Below are positions 34,540 through 44,481 of a stretch of 64,000 bases of DNA, in pieces. Every line of letters starts with the position of its first letter. Positions within the stretch are counted from its first letter, which is position 1. Location: NCBI GenBank assembly GCA_934438055.1, contig CAKSAY010000001.1, positions 72,614-136,613 on the forward strand, read 5' to 3'. The position numbers and the translations under genes were made by a program. Under the pieces are notes generated by a model that saw only the letters and a program-made list of their open reading frames with translations, had not been told where the DNA came from and did no database searches. The DNA is from an uncultured Oscillospiraceae bacterium. GTDB taxonomy: Bacteria; Bacillota; Clostridia; Oscillospirales; Ruminococcaceae.

Positions 34540-36102
34540 TTATTTAATCTTCAAAAAGGTATTCTTATCTGCAATGTTACATCTGCCATCACGTGTTAAG
34601 TCCAAATATGGCTCGGCAACTTTATTTTTAAGAAATGTATTCTTATCAGCAATATTTATTTTTCCATCCATTGTAAAATCGCCAAATTTATAAACCTTAT
34701 AGGTCTCGCTAAACGACGCATTTGGATCAGAAGCTGCTGCTGCTGTGATGGTCAGCGTTGTGGCTGATTCATCCTTGGCAACGAGCAAAACGCCTGTGTT
34801 CGGGTCAATGGTGGTTTCTGCGCTGTTGTTGCCAGAAACGCTCCATACAATGGATTCATCCGGCATCTCTTGACCATCTGCATCGTATACTTTGCCATTA
34901 AAGGTAAGCTTCTCATACTGCATCAGCGGGGTTTTATTGTCATTTTTCTTATCTGTCATCTGAGAATTGTTTGAAATGGCAATGTTGCTAATGGAAGAAG
35001 CTTCAACAACCTCAACTGTTGCTGTTGCCGTTTGACCGTCAACTGTTGCCTGAATAGTTGCTTCTCCCAAAGCAACACCTGTGACAACTCCCTGGTCGTC
35101 GACCGTTGCATATTCAGGATTCAGCGAAGTCCATTCAACAGCTCCAACCGGCGTTGCATCTTCCGGTGAATATTTCACACTTAACTGCTTGGTTGAGTCA
35201 ACGGAAACTGTTGCAGGATTCGGCGTGATTGAAATGCTCTCAACCGGCTGGTGCACATTAACTGTTGTTGGCTGACTGGTAATTGTGCCATCAGCAGTGG
35301 TCGCTGTGACCTCAGTGCTGCCCGCCTTAAGCGCTGTTAAGACGCCGCCATCTGAAATAGAAGCAACTTCTTTGTTTGAACTCGTCCATGTAACGTCCTG
35401 CGAAGCGTTATCAGGAGAGACTGAAGCGGTGAAGTTGAGGGTTTGATTAACGTCAATCGTCTGCTCTGTATTTGGAGAAATCGTAAGCGCAGTCGGTGCA
35501 ATCGTAGAATTGAATTTCGATGCATTATTCTCAAGGGAAATCGCCTCAGGTGAAACTTTTGTGTCATCCATCAAATAAAAGTCATTTTTAGAAGTAAAAT
35601 CAATGGGGATGTCTCCCGTGACATTTTCTTTCACTTCAAAAGTGAGGTGAGCCACTTGCGTTGGATTTTCTGCATCTTTAGATAACGGAAGACCCTGTGG
35701 TTTTTGATTTGCATCGGAAGAAATCATCACACCACCCGACATATCAGCAGATGTTGGATTCTGTGGAGTGTAGGAATATATATCGCCACCCCAAGAATCA
35801 AATGCGCTGTCAGTCGGAAGATAATTTAGCTGCTCGGTATTGTATAGAACGTGTACAACGCCTCCATACAAAGGCGAAGTATCGCCTAAATCTCCATATG
35901 CAGTTACATTTAATGTAATTTTATCACCCGGATGAACATCAGTTGCATTCGACGATTGTAAGTTGAGGTGTAACCCCTCCACAGAAACAGGATCAGAGGG
36001 CGCTGCCAATGCAGTGTATGGAACAAGCATGGAAATCGACATTGCCATCGCCAAGCATGCAGCCAATGCCCTTTTAAATGGTTTTTTCGTTCTTTTAACC
36101 AT
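34540..36102 (-). CDS. Secreted cohesin-BIG2-dockerin chain protein (520 aa)
   Basis: Signal peptide at residues 1-33 (LAMAMSISMLVPYTALAA). Cohesin-like domain at about 38-195: VHPGDKITLNVTAYGDLG, GGVVHVLYNTEQLNYLP and a VAHLTFEVKENVTGDI strand. Two BIG2 repeats follow (about 200-365, each with VTWTSSNKEVASIS-type cores). Next is the array-specific pre-dockerin Ig domain (about 370-470) and a dockerin (GDFTMDGKINIADKNTFLKN and DLTRDGRCNIADKNTFLKIK), with two nearly identical Ca-binding F-hand loops. ATG preceded by AAGGAGAC. Smallest dockerin protein of the array with the gene at 36195. No catalytic domain. Predicted to bind one dockerin through its cohesin while docking onto another protein. 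Confidence 0.78.
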   Translation of the reverse strand: MVKRTKKPFKRALAACLAMAMSISMLVPYTALAAPSDPVSVEGLHLNLQSSNATDVHPGDKITLNVTAYGDLGDTSPLYGGVVHVLYNTEQLNYLPTDSAFDSWGGDIYSYTPQNPTSADMSGGVMISSDANQKPQGLPLSKDAENPTQVAHLTFEVKENVTGDIPIDFTSKNDFYLMDDTKVSPEAISLENNASKFNSTIAPTALTISPNTEQTIDVNQTLNFTASVSPDNASQDVTWTSSNKEVASISDGGVLTALKAGSTEVTATTADGTITSQPTTVNVHQPVESISITPNPATVSVDSTKQLSVKYSPEDATPVGAVEWTSLNPEYATVDDQGVVTGVALGEATIQATVDGQTATATVEVVEASSISNIAISNNSQMTDKKNDNKTPLMQYEKLTFNGKVYDADGQEMPDESIVWSVSGNNSAETTIDPNTGVLLVAKDESATTLTITAAAASDPNASFSETYKVYKFGDFTMDGKINIADKNTFLKNKVAEPYLDLTRDGRCNIADKNTFLKIK

Positions 36103-36194
36103 CTATGTCTCCTTTCTTTCGTACATGAGCCTTTTTTTGACACCTCTTAAATTATAAAAATTAATAATTTTTTCATAATTACAAGATGATTATA

Positions 36195-37724
36195 TCATTG
36201 CTGTGCAAGGATGTCAAGGAACATCTTTTTGTCATTTGTGTCAATATTTCCATCATGATTAAGATCAAATTCTGCTTTTTGCATTTCATCTAAACCATTA
36301 GTATCGGCCATCGCCTCTAAGAGTTTCTTTTTATCTAATGTGTCAATATTACCGGAATGGTTGAAGTCGCCACGTGCAATGACTGTAATCGTAGCTGTGG
36401 CAAATTTGCTGCTGTCATAGCTCGAAGTTGCTTTTACAGTTAATGTTGCCGCTGTTTCATCTTCACCAATGGTCAAAACGCCATTCTCAATCTTGGTGTT
36501 TGCAGAAGAAGCGCCCTCTACTGTCCATGTAATATCCTGTGATGGATCTCCATTACCCTGAACAGTTGCTGTAAATGTCATATTCAAACCTTGCATTAAT
36601 TCGCCAGATGTAGGATCAATTGTAACTCCGGTTACTTCTGCTGCTAAAACAGTTACGCTGGCTGTTGCTATTTTTCCACCTAAGGTTGCAGTAATAGTAA
36701 CAGGTGAACCTTCTTCTGTAGGTTTTATTGCAGTAACTAAACCGGTATCAGAAACTTCTACATAGCCGGGAGCGCTTGATTCCCAAGTTGCTGTTGCTGG
36801 ATCAATAGATGCATCTTCAGGAGTGGTGACGATGTTCAACTGCTTTGTGCCATCTTTATAAAGGTTGACTGTTTCAGGGTCAATTTTAATTTCCATAAGA
36901 GGTACATTAACTGTTACTGCAATGGAATCGCTCACACCATCCGCAGTTGCCTTGATGTTTGTAGTGCCTTTGGCAACTGCTGTGATTTGACCGGTTGAAG
37001 CATTAACAGATACGATTTCGTCATTGTCACTTGACCATGTAACGTTTTTATAGGTTGCATTTTCTGGGCTTACTGTTGCATGAAGCGTTTGCTGATTGTT
37101 TTTGTCAATTGTCAACGTTTCACCTTCTGTGATTTCAACAGTAGATACAGGAATTTTAGCTGTGTAAGCAGTTGCATTTGTTGCAGTTGCTGCAATGTAC
37201 GCCTCATCTGTTGTAATAAAATCACCCTGTTCATTAATGAGTGACAAGTCTAAATTAATAGCGCCGTCAACATCATTTTTTACAGTAAAGGTAACATGAG
37301 CAATCTCTGTAGGGGTTTCTGGATCTGTTGAGATTGTGCCCTGTCCGTCCGCTTTAGCAGCGGAGAACATTATCTTAGAGCCTGATGCAGGTTTATAGGT
37401 ATCAACATCACCCTCCCATCCATTCTGAAATTCATAATTGGATGGAGTAACCATAGTGTCATCATATTTAACATTCATGACACCGCCATAGATACTGTTG
37501 CCATTTAGCTGGCCGGAAGCATAAATTCCAACTGTGAATTGCTCACCTGCAACCAAGTCTGTTGTTTTAGCTGATGAATCCTCAGGTTTTAAGGTTAATG
37601 CGATGTTGCCCGCAGTGTAATCAGGAGCAGCAAATGCTGCAATAGGTCCTACCATTGTGAGCACCATAGCCAAAGCCAAACAGCAGGATAATGCTCTTTT
37701 AAAATATGATTTATTTCTTTTCAA
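36195..37724 (-). CDS. Secreted cohesin-BIG2-dockerin chain protein (509 aa)
   Basis: Signal peptide 1-32 (LALAMVLTMVGPIAAFAA). Cohesin-like domain, about 36-190: LVAGEQFTVGIYASG, GGVMNVKYDDTMVTPSN, IAHVTFTVKNDVDGAINLDL. Two BIG2 repeats (VTWSSDNDEIVSVNAST core) at about 195-365, a pre-dockerin Ig domain (about 370-450), then the dockerin with DFNHSGNIDTLDKKKLLEAM and DLNHDGNIDTNDKKMFLDIL, textbook DxNxDGxI loops. TTG start with AGGAG upstream. The clearest dockerin in the window. Same architecture as the gene 93 bases downstream, so the pair looks duplicated. Confidence 0.8.
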   Translation of the reverse strand: MKRNKSYFKRALSCCLALAMVLTMVGPIAAFAAPDYTAGNIALTLKPEDSSAKTTDLVAGEQFTVGIYASGQLNGNSIYGGVMNVKYDDTMVTPSNYEFQNGWEGDVDTYKPASGSKIMFSAAKADGQGTISTDPETPTEIAHVTFTVKNDVDGAINLDLSLINEQGDFITTDEAYIAATATNATAYTAKIPVSTVEITEGETLTIDKNNQQTLHATVSPENATYKNVTWSSDNDEIVSVNASTGQITAVAKGTTNIKATADGVSDSIAVTVNVPLMEIKIDPETVNLYKDGTKQLNIVTTPEDASIDPATATWESSAPGYVEVSDTGLVTAIKPTEEGSPVTITATLGGKIATASVTVLAAEVTGVTIDPTSGELMQGLNMTFTATVQGNGDPSQDITWTVEGASSANTKIENGVLTIGEDETAATLTVKATSSYDSSKFATATITVIARGDFNHSGNIDTLDKKKLLEAMADTNGLDEMQKAEFDLNHDGNIDTNDKKMFLDILAQQ

Positions 37725-37774
37725 GGTCTTCTCCTCTCTTCAATAGGACATACAAATGTAATAAAAGATGTTGA

Positions 37775-40531
37775 TTAATCAATCAGTGCTAAAATAGATA
37801 AGAACGTATTTAAATCTTCTTGATCAATCTTACCGTCATGTGTTAAATCAAATTCTTTAAAGGCCATGCTATTTTCATCAAGGGAAGAAGGATCATTCAT
37901 TGCTTCTAATAAACGCTTTTTATCAAGTGTATCGACTCTTCCATCATGAGTAAAGTCGCCGCGTTGATAAATAGTTACTGTCATTTGATCCTGTTTGGTA
38001 GCGTCCATAACAGACTGTGCAATTACCTGAATGGTTGTAGCGGTTTCATCTGTACCTACTGTGAGAACGCCCCTGTCTGAAATAATTGTATTTGCTGAAG
38101 AATTACCTGTAATTACCCACTTAACGCTTGTGTCTGGAAGATCTGTTCCTAGCACCTCGGCAGTATATTGAGCAGAAACTCCTTGCATAACGCCGTTTTC
38201 TCCAGAAGTGATGTTTACACTGTCAACTGTTGCCTCTTTAACAGTTACCGTACACGTAGCAGTTGCGCCTGCAACTTTTGCAGTAATGTTTGCTTGGCCT
38301 TCGCTGATAGCAGTAACTAAGCCAGAATCACTAACTGTCGCCACATCTTTATCATCTGATTCCCAACTGACTGATTTGTCAACTGTTGTTTGCTCTGGAT
38401 TATACTTAACAGATAGCTGTTGTGTCTTATTTGGTTGTAAATAAACTTCTGAAGGATCAATAGAGATGGATTCCAGAGGAACTGTTACATCCAAAGCTAC
38501 AGGCTGCGTTACTGTTTCATAGTCAACTTCGTTACTTGGTGTGAAGACCACGTCATAGGACTTTCCAATATCATCAACAGTGACAACATGCGTAGCGTCT
38601 GCAAAGGCAAATGTTCCCTCACCTGTTCCGCCAACAAATGTCGCCTCTTCTAACTTCTGACCTGTAGTAACCTGGGCAGATGTTGGGAAAGTGCACACCG
38701 GAGTAAGCTTATGAATGGTTAAGGTGCCCGGGGTAACCGTAACATCGTAGTTAGCACTCGTACAACTTTTCTGAACAATGCTATAAGTTCCGGCAGACGT
38801 ATTGCTCGAGACCTCTGCACCTGCGCTATCATAAGCTGTAAGAGTTAATCCTAACGCGTCTTTGGTATCTGCGCCAACCAATGCTCCGTCCGGAACAGTG
38901 AACGTAAATTCAGGAACTGAATTTTGATAAGTCATTTCCTTGTCATCTGCTGTCACTGTAATTGCTTTTTTAGCAACCTGAATCGGAACATATGCCGTCG
39001 CTGACTCATAACTAGAATCATTCGGTGTAAACGTCACCTCATAGGAGCTTCCCGAATTAGAAACCGATGGAATTGCCTGTTGTGCTTCCGAAGAAAATGT
39101 GAAAGTTCCTTCAACGGAATTTCCCTCGCTATCTGTTGCGCTTCCTCCAACAAAGGTTGCTTCGCCTAATGTTTGACCATAGGTAAGATCGGCCTCTGTG
39201 GGGAATGTAACAATCGTCTTTTTGTGAGTAACGGTTATCTCAGAGGTGGAAGTGAATTCTCCAACCTGTGCCGTAATGGTTGCCTTGCCGGGTGAAATTC
39301 CAGTCACGGTTCCGTTGTCATCAACATTCGCAATGTTCGGGTAGTCAGAAGACCATTTAACCGTCTTATCATCCGTCGTGTTCGATGGATTATAGGTAAC
39401 ACCCAAGGTGGTTTTTCCCCCGACTGCAATGCTCTCCGAGGTCGGATTTACTTGAATGCCTTCGAGTTTAATTTCCTTAACAGTGACGTCACAAGAAGCG
39501 CTTTTTCCGTCTACGGTAGCTGTAACCGTAGCGGTTCCCTCATGCAGACCTGTGATGGTTGCGGTGGAAGAATTCTCCTGTGAAGAAGCAATAGAAACTG
39601 CTGTTTCATCTCCGTTTGTAACACTCCAAGAAACATTTTTCTCAACAGTCGTGTCGGTCGGATTATAAGATACGGTTAAATCGGTTGTCGCCCCTTTTAA
39701 AATGGAGGCTGAATTTTTGTTGAGGGAGATGCTCTCTAACGGGCTTTCAACAGTGACCTGACAGGTGTCGGAAAATGCTCCTGCTGTTGCCTTAATGGTT
39801 GTCGTTCCCCCGCCAATCGGGGTCACATAACCATTTTGATCAACCTTGGCAATCTCGTCATTGTCGGAAGACCAAACAACTTTATCGGATGTTGGCTCTC
39901 CGTTTTCCGTTGTTGTTGTAGCTGTGAGCTGCTGCGCTTCATCGTCTTTTTGCAGAGTCAGAGTTTTTGGAGAAATCGTCACGCTCGTTGCCGGATTAGG
40001 AACATATGTCGCAGTTATAGCAGTTCTATCTTCTGTTCCAAGTGTACAACTAGTTCCATCTTCTGTTGTAAAATCTCCATTGTCTTTGAATGTAAAATCA
40101 ATATCTCCTTCCGTTCCCGGCGAAACGGTGAAAGTTAGCGTCTCAACAAGCTTATCGTCTCCCGTCGGAAACGGATCATAACCTGCGTCTGTGACCAATG
40201 CGGTAGAAATAAATCCTGTGTTCTCATCGACAATAGGCATTGACATGCCCGTTGGATTAAACGCATCTTCTAGTACGCAATCAGAGTATTGTAATTTTGA
40301 CGTATCATACCAAAAAGCAACTGATCCCGTAGTAAATGCAGATTGCGTTGACATTTTCACTTCTACGGTGATCTCATCCCCGGGATGAACTTCTGTAAAG
40401 GTAGACGTTGTATACAATTGTATATCCTCACCTGCTGCTAAAGCTGTCCAAGGTGTCATTAAACTGGATACCATAGCCATGGATAGCAATATTGCGAGTC
40501 CACGTCTAAATATATACTTTCTATGAACCAT
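37775..40531 (-). CDS. Secreted cohesin-BIG2/MBG-dockerin protein (918 aa)
   Basis: Signal peptide 1-33 (LLSMAMVSSLMTPWTALAA). Cohesin-like domain, about 36-175: VHPGDEITVEVKMSTQ, VAFWYDTSKLQYSD, LVETLTFTVSPGTEGDIDF. Then three BIG2 repeats (NPATSVTISPKTLTL, PLESISLNKNSASI and KLEGIQVNPTSESI openings). A YGQTL-type Ig domain follows, then an MBG_2-like domain (KKAITVTADDKEMTY...), another YGQ-like domain and a further BIG2 repeat. The protein closes with a pre-dockerin Ig domain and a dockerin (DFTHDGRVDTLDKKRLLEAM, DLTHDGKIDQEDLNTFLSIL). AAAAGGAGG precedes the ATG. About 50 bases separate it from the next gene. The longer Ig stalk suggests a longer spacer between cohesin and dockerin. Confidence 0.78.
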   Translation of the reverse strand: MVHRKYIFRRGLAILLSMAMVSSLMTPWTALAAGEDIQLYTTSTFTEVHPGDEITVEVKMSTQSAFTTGSVAFWYDTSKLQYSDCVLEDAFNPTGMSMPIVDENTGFISTALVTDAGYDPFPTGDDKLVETLTFTVSPGTEGDIDFTFKDNGDFTTEDGTSCTLGTEDRTAITATYVPNPATSVTISPKTLTLQKDDEAQQLTATTTTENGEPTSDKVVWSSDNDEIAKVDQNGYVTPIGGGTTTIKATAGAFSDTCQVTVESPLESISLNKNSASILKGATTDLTVSYNPTDTTVEKNVSWSVTNGDETAVSIASSQENSSTATITGLHEGTATVTATVDGKSASCDVTVKEIKLEGIQVNPTSESIAVGGKTTLGVTYNPSNTTDDKTVKWSSDYPNIANVDDNGTVTGISPGKATITAQVGEFTSTSEITVTHKKTIVTFPTEADLTYGQTLGEATFVGGSATDSEGNSVEGTFTFSSEAQQAIPSVSNSGSSYEVTFTPNDSSYESATAYVPIQVAKKAITVTADDKEMTYQNSVPEFTFTVPDGALVGADTKDALGLTLTAYDSAGAEVSSNTSAGTYSIVQKSCTSANYDVTVTPGTLTIHKLTPVCTFPTSAQVTTGQKLEEATFVGGTGEGTFAFADATHVVTVDDIGKSYDVVFTPSNEVDYETVTQPVALDVTVPLESISIDPSEVYLQPNKTQQLSVKYNPEQTTVDKSVSWESDDKDVATVSDSGLVTAISEGQANITAKVAGATATCTVTVKEATVDSVNITSGENGVMQGVSAQYTAEVLGTDLPDTSVKWVITGNSSANTIISDRGVLTVGTDETATTIQVIAQSVMDATKQDQMTVTIYQRGDFTHDGRVDTLDKKRLLEAMNDPSSLDENSMAFKEFDLTHDGKIDQEDLNTFLSILALID

Positions 40532-40634
40532 TATATACCTCCTTTTCGCCTGTTAACCATTTGCAAACATAACATGTACATACATGCCACATTGCATCAA
40601 AAAATCACCCCCTTTTTTCAAGTAGTAACAAACA

Positions 40635-43600
40635 TTATGAGATGGATCCGCTCATAATTTGCAGCCAAGTTAATAAATCTCTGGAGTCTACTTTACCATC
40701 GCCATTTAAATCATAGAACTGATTGTATACATTATCCTGCATCTCTTTGGCAATCTCAACTTGGAGTTTCTTAGCATCCTGTGCGTTTAGAACAGTGTTT
40801 CCATCAAAATCACCACGACTGGCAATGTTCACTGTGATGGTGGCAGAATAATCCGCGCTCAAAACAGAAGTTGCTTTAAGTGTAATAGTTTTTTTCGTCT
40901 CGTCTAAAGCAACCGTCAATCTCTCTACAGTCTTACCCTCGGCATTTGTGGTTTCCTCTAATGTAGTGCCTGCAGCACAGCCTGTGGTCTCAATGCTCCA
41001 TATAACACCCGGGTCGGTCACTTTGTCTCCTGTAACCTCTGCTGTGAAGTCCTGATAGGATTTTTTCATAACGAGAAGTCTGCTTTTATTCTGGTTCCAG
41101 TTCTGTGTGCCGGAAGGATTAATCTTGACCGAATCAATGCTGAATTGAGGAACAACCGTGACATATACCTGCTCGGTTACGCTATTATAATTCTTCTGAT
41201 ATTCCTCGCTCGGCGTAAAGCTCATAGCCTGGTTTCCATCTTCGCCCAATACAAGCACTTTGTCCGGCTCGTTAAAGGCAAAGGTTCCTTCAATGTTGCT
41301 GCTTCCTTCTGTGTAGGTTGCTGTGGATAATGCTGAACCGTCTTCCACTGTAACATCGCTTGGGAATGTTACAGTAGGAGCAATTTTATTGATGGTTAAA
41401 GTTCCCTCATTGAATGTCACATTATAGTTTGGATTATTATAACCTGTAGCAATAATGCGATAGTTTCCTACATCGGTCTGCGCCGTAACCGGTGTATTCT
41501 CTTCTGCAGAGGTGTAAGATTCATAAGCTACAAAGGTTGCTTTTAAGACTGACGGATCCTCACCGCGTACCATACCTTCTGCTGTGTAAGCGTAAGAAGT
41601 CGGAACTGCAGCCAGATAATTTTTAGAGGTATCCGTTGGTGTAACGGTGGCATTAACCGGAGTTACCGTTACAGCTACGCTGCCATTATCAACGGTAGCA
41701 AAATTGGTTGTATCGTTTGGAACAAACTTAATATTGCAGATATTTCCGCTCTGTGGAACAGCTAGGTATTGATCTGGAGATGCAAATACGAAAGAACCCG
41801 GAACTTCTTCTCCGTTAAAGGTTGCGGAACCGCCTGTGAGTGTTGCCTCCGACAATTTCTGACCATAAGTGACAGAAGCGCTCGTTGGGAATTCAACAGT
41901 TGGTTTAGCAGCCGTAATAGTCAAAACGCCTGGCTGAACTGTAACGTCATAGTCTTCATTGGTGCAAGCATCTTCGACAATGCTGTAGCTGCCTGCCGGG
42001 CTCTGCGCTGTCACTTCTTCTTCTGTTCCTGTAACAACTGCTTTGAGGGTTAGACCTAAATCATCGCCTGTTTCAATTGCAGCGTTAACGTCATTATAAG
42101 AGAATTCCGGATTTTCCGCACCATAATCTCTTGTTGCGTCATTTGCCTTGACTGTGATTGCTTTTGGTGAAACCGTTACGCTAATGCTGCCGGTGATAGA
42201 CTGATAGTTTGCATCGTTTGGCGTAAATTTAATACCATATTCTGTTGTGTTGCTGTCAGATACATGCGGTTTCACATCAGGTTTTACAAATTCAAACGTA
42301 CCATCTTGTGAATAATCACCTGTTAGCGTTGCCTGCGCCAATGTCTGACCATAGGTTAAGGTAGCTCCTGTTGGGAAGATAACTTCCGGTTGTGCCTGCT
42401 TAACGGTTAAGGTTCCCTTCGTAACCGTTACATCATAATTTGCGCTTGTGCATTCTTTTTCAACAATATCGTATGTTTTTCCGCCCTGAACCGTTTCTGC
42501 TGTCATCTCATTTCCCTCTGCGTTAACTGCATGAAGGGTAAGTGCCAGAGCGTCTTGCGTATCTTCTCCTACCAACGCACCTTCCGGAATGGTATATGTA
42601 AAGCTTGGAAGCTCATCTTTGTATACCATTTCCTGATTGTCCGCTGTAACGGTAATCGCTTTTTTATTAACAACTACAGAAACATTCTGCGTTTGCGTAT
42701 TATAAAGTTCAGATTCAGTCGGCGTAAAGATCATTTGATACTCTGAAGTTTCCGCTGCGGTCGGTGCCTGCGTCGGATCTGCAAAAGCAAAGCTACCCAT
42801 TGTAGTGTCGCCGGCATTTTCAAAGGTTGCATCGGCTAAAGTCTCACCATAGGTCATCGTAGCGCCCGACGGGAAAGTGACCGGATCAAGATCGGCTTTT
42901 GTTACAGTAATCTCACAAGAAGCAGAAGTCTCTGTTCCGGCAACTGTAGCGGTTACCGTGACGGTTCCTGGTTTATTAGCCGTGATTTTTGCGTTTTGAT
43001 TATAATCACCGCTAGGTTGAACATTTAAAACGCCCTCATCGCCGGATGTTGTCCATTCAATGGTTTTGTCATCGGTTGTGTCTTCCGGATCGTAAGATAC
43101 AGAAAGCTCTACGCCGTTTTCATTATTCCATGCAAAAGAAGCGCTGGTTTCATTTAAGGAAATCGAATTAATATGTGATTCTGTTACAGTAACATTGCAA
43201 ACAGCCGTTTTTTCTCCAACCTGTGCCTGCACTTTAGCAGAACCCTCTTTCAAACCTTTAACAACGGCAGTTGAATTGTTTTCAGAGCCCTCTTTTGGCT
43301 CAACTGAAACATAATCGTTACCCTCAATCACGCTCCATGTGACATCTTTATTATCGGTTGTATCTTCTGGATCGTATGAAACAGTTAAGTCAGTGGTTTG
43401 ATTTTTTACAATCTCAGCCTCTGATTTGTCCAACGAAATGTTATTCAATGATTTCACAACATGCACTGTGCAGGAAGCTGAAACATCATCTATTAAACCT
43501 TGGTTGTTGGCTGTTGCAGTGATCACAGCGTCACCGGTTCCAACAGTGGTCAAAACGCCCGTCTGTGGGTCAACCGTGAGCACATCCGGATTAAGACTCG

Positions 43601-44369
43601 ACCATGTGATTGGAACTGTGGCATTTTCAGGTGTGGCATTAGCAGTTAATGTTGCTTCAGTTCCATACTCAAGGCTCATCTCTTCGCCGACGTCTTCGCC
43701 ATTGTTCTGAATGGTGAGAGCCGTTGCCGGTGTTTGGATGGAAACATCAGTCTCGTCTACAAACGTAGTGTTAAAATAAGTATAAGTAATAACTTCATCA
43801 TCGTCCTGAACATCGTCCTGAATGCAAAAGTCTGAATCAAATGTATCAATAACATTCCCGTCATCGTCTGTCTCCGCAGTTCCGGGGCTGGAAAGCTGAA
43901 AATCAATATCTCCGCTAGCGGCTTCCGGAATTTTGTAAGTGAATGAACCAATCAAAAGCGGTTCGGTTGTAACTGAATAATAGGAACCTTTTGTAGGCCC
44001 CGTCATTATCATTGCACTACGACCTTGATTCTCATCCTTGTTAAAGTTAGAATTATTCGTTCCAGTTACACCGGTAACTGCACTATTTTTTATAAATTTT
44101 CCACCGGTTAATTGCGTGTTATTATAATCGATGTTTATAGTGCCCATTTGAAAATTAAAATCAGTGTTTCCTGAAACATAGGCATTAACTTTAAGTGAAT
44201 CTCCTGGTTGTACAACTGTTTGATCGCTTTTGAGTGCGACGGTAAGTGCATGGTCCGGATCAACGGAAATCGCTGCTAAAACGCTCCAAGAGCCCATCAT
44301 ACCTAAAACAATTGCAACAGATAACAAAGCAGATAAGCCTTTTTTAAATATTATTTTTCCTTTTGGCAT
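40635..44369 (-). CDS. Secreted cohesin-Ig-dockerin protein with long MBG stalk (1,244 aa)
   Basis: ATG at 44369 has AAAGGAG five bases upstream; an earlier in-frame ATG overlaps that site. Signal peptide (LLSVAIVLGMMGSWSVLAA), cohesin-like domain (about 35-210: VQPGDSLKVNAYVSG, INIDYNNTQLTGG, IGSFTYKIPEAASGDIDF), three BIG2 repeats, then at least four alternating YGETL/YGQTL-type and MBG_2-like units (KKAITVTADNQEMVYKDELP, PKAITVKANDATRDYG, TPVNATVTPTDTSKNY). Last come the pre-dockerin Ig domain and a dockerin (DFDGNTVLNAQDAKKLQVEI, DLNGDGKVDSRDLLTWLQIM). The MBG/YGX units are known from mucin-binding-like adhesins. No enzyme domain. Confidence 0.78.
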   Translation of the reverse strand: MPKGKIIFKKGLSALLSVAIVLGMMGSWSVLAAISVDPDHALTVALKSDQTVVQPGDSLKVNAYVSGNTDFNFQMGTINIDYNNTQLTGGKFIKNSAVTGVTGTNNSNFNKDENQGRSAMIMTGPTKGSYYSVTTEPLLIGSFTYKIPEAASGDIDFQLSSPGTAETDDDGNVIDTFDSDFCIQDDVQDDDEVITYTYFNTTFVDETDVSIQTPATALTIQNNGEDVGEEMSLEYGTEATLTANATPENATVPITWSSLNPDVLTVDPQTGVLTTVGTGDAVITATANNQGLIDDVSASCTVHVVKSLNNISLDKSEAEIVKNQTTDLTVSYDPEDTTDNKDVTWSVIEGNDYVSVEPKEGSENNSTAVVKGLKEGSAKVQAQVGEKTAVCNVTVTESHINSISLNETSASFAWNNENGVELSVSYDPEDTTDDKTIEWTTSGDEGVLNVQPSGDYNQNAKITANKPGTVTVTATVAGTETSASCEITVTKADLDPVTFPSGATMTYGETLADATFENAGDTTMGSFAFADPTQAPTAAETSEYQMIFTPTESELYNTQTQNVSVVVNKKAITVTADNQEMVYKDELPSFTYTIPEGALVGEDTQDALALTLHAVNAEGNEMTAETVQGGKTYDIVEKECTSANYDVTVTKGTLTVKQAQPEVIFPTGATLTYGQTLAQATLTGDYSQDGTFEFVKPDVKPHVSDSNTTEYGIKFTPNDANYQSITGSISVTVSPKAITVKANDATRDYGAENPEFSYNDVNAAIETGDDLGLTLKAVVTGTEEEVTAQSPAGSYSIVEDACTNEDYDVTVQPGVLTITAAKPTVEFPTSASVTYGQKLSEATLTGGSATFNGEEVPGSFVFASPDQYLAVPQSGNICNIKFVPNDTTNFATVDNGSVAVTVTPVNATVTPTDTSKNYLAAVPTSYAYTAEGMVRGEDPSVLKATFVAYESYTSAEENTPVTAQTDVGNYRIIATGYNNPNYNVTFNEGTLTINKIAPTVTFPSDVTVEDGSALSTATYTEGSSNIEGTFAFNEPDKVLVLGEDGNQAMSFTPSEEYQKNYNSVTEQVYVTVVPQFSIDSVKINPSGTQNWNQNKSRLLVMKKSYQDFTAEVTGDKVTDPGVIWSIETTGCAAGTTLEETTNAEGKTVERLTVALDETKKTITLKATSVLSADYSATITVNIASRGDFDGNTVLNAQDAKKLQVEIAKEMQDNVYNQFYDLNGDGKVDSRDLLTWLQIMSGSIS

Positions 44370-44419
44370 AATAACTCCTTTCATAAAATCATTGATTGAA
44401 TGTAAATTATAAATATTGA

Positions 44420-44442
44420 CGATGCATAACTGAGATGCATCG
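44420..44442 (-). promoter_or_regulatory. Intergenic hairpin between giant gene and next cohesin gene
   Basis: CGATGCAT and ATGCATCG form an eight-base perfect stem with a seven-base loop, without a T run on the minus strand. It may stabilise or process the mRNA between the two genes. Confidence 0.4.
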
Positions 44443-44481
44443 CCTTATTTATCAACCTCCTTTTGCTCCTTTTTTCATATA

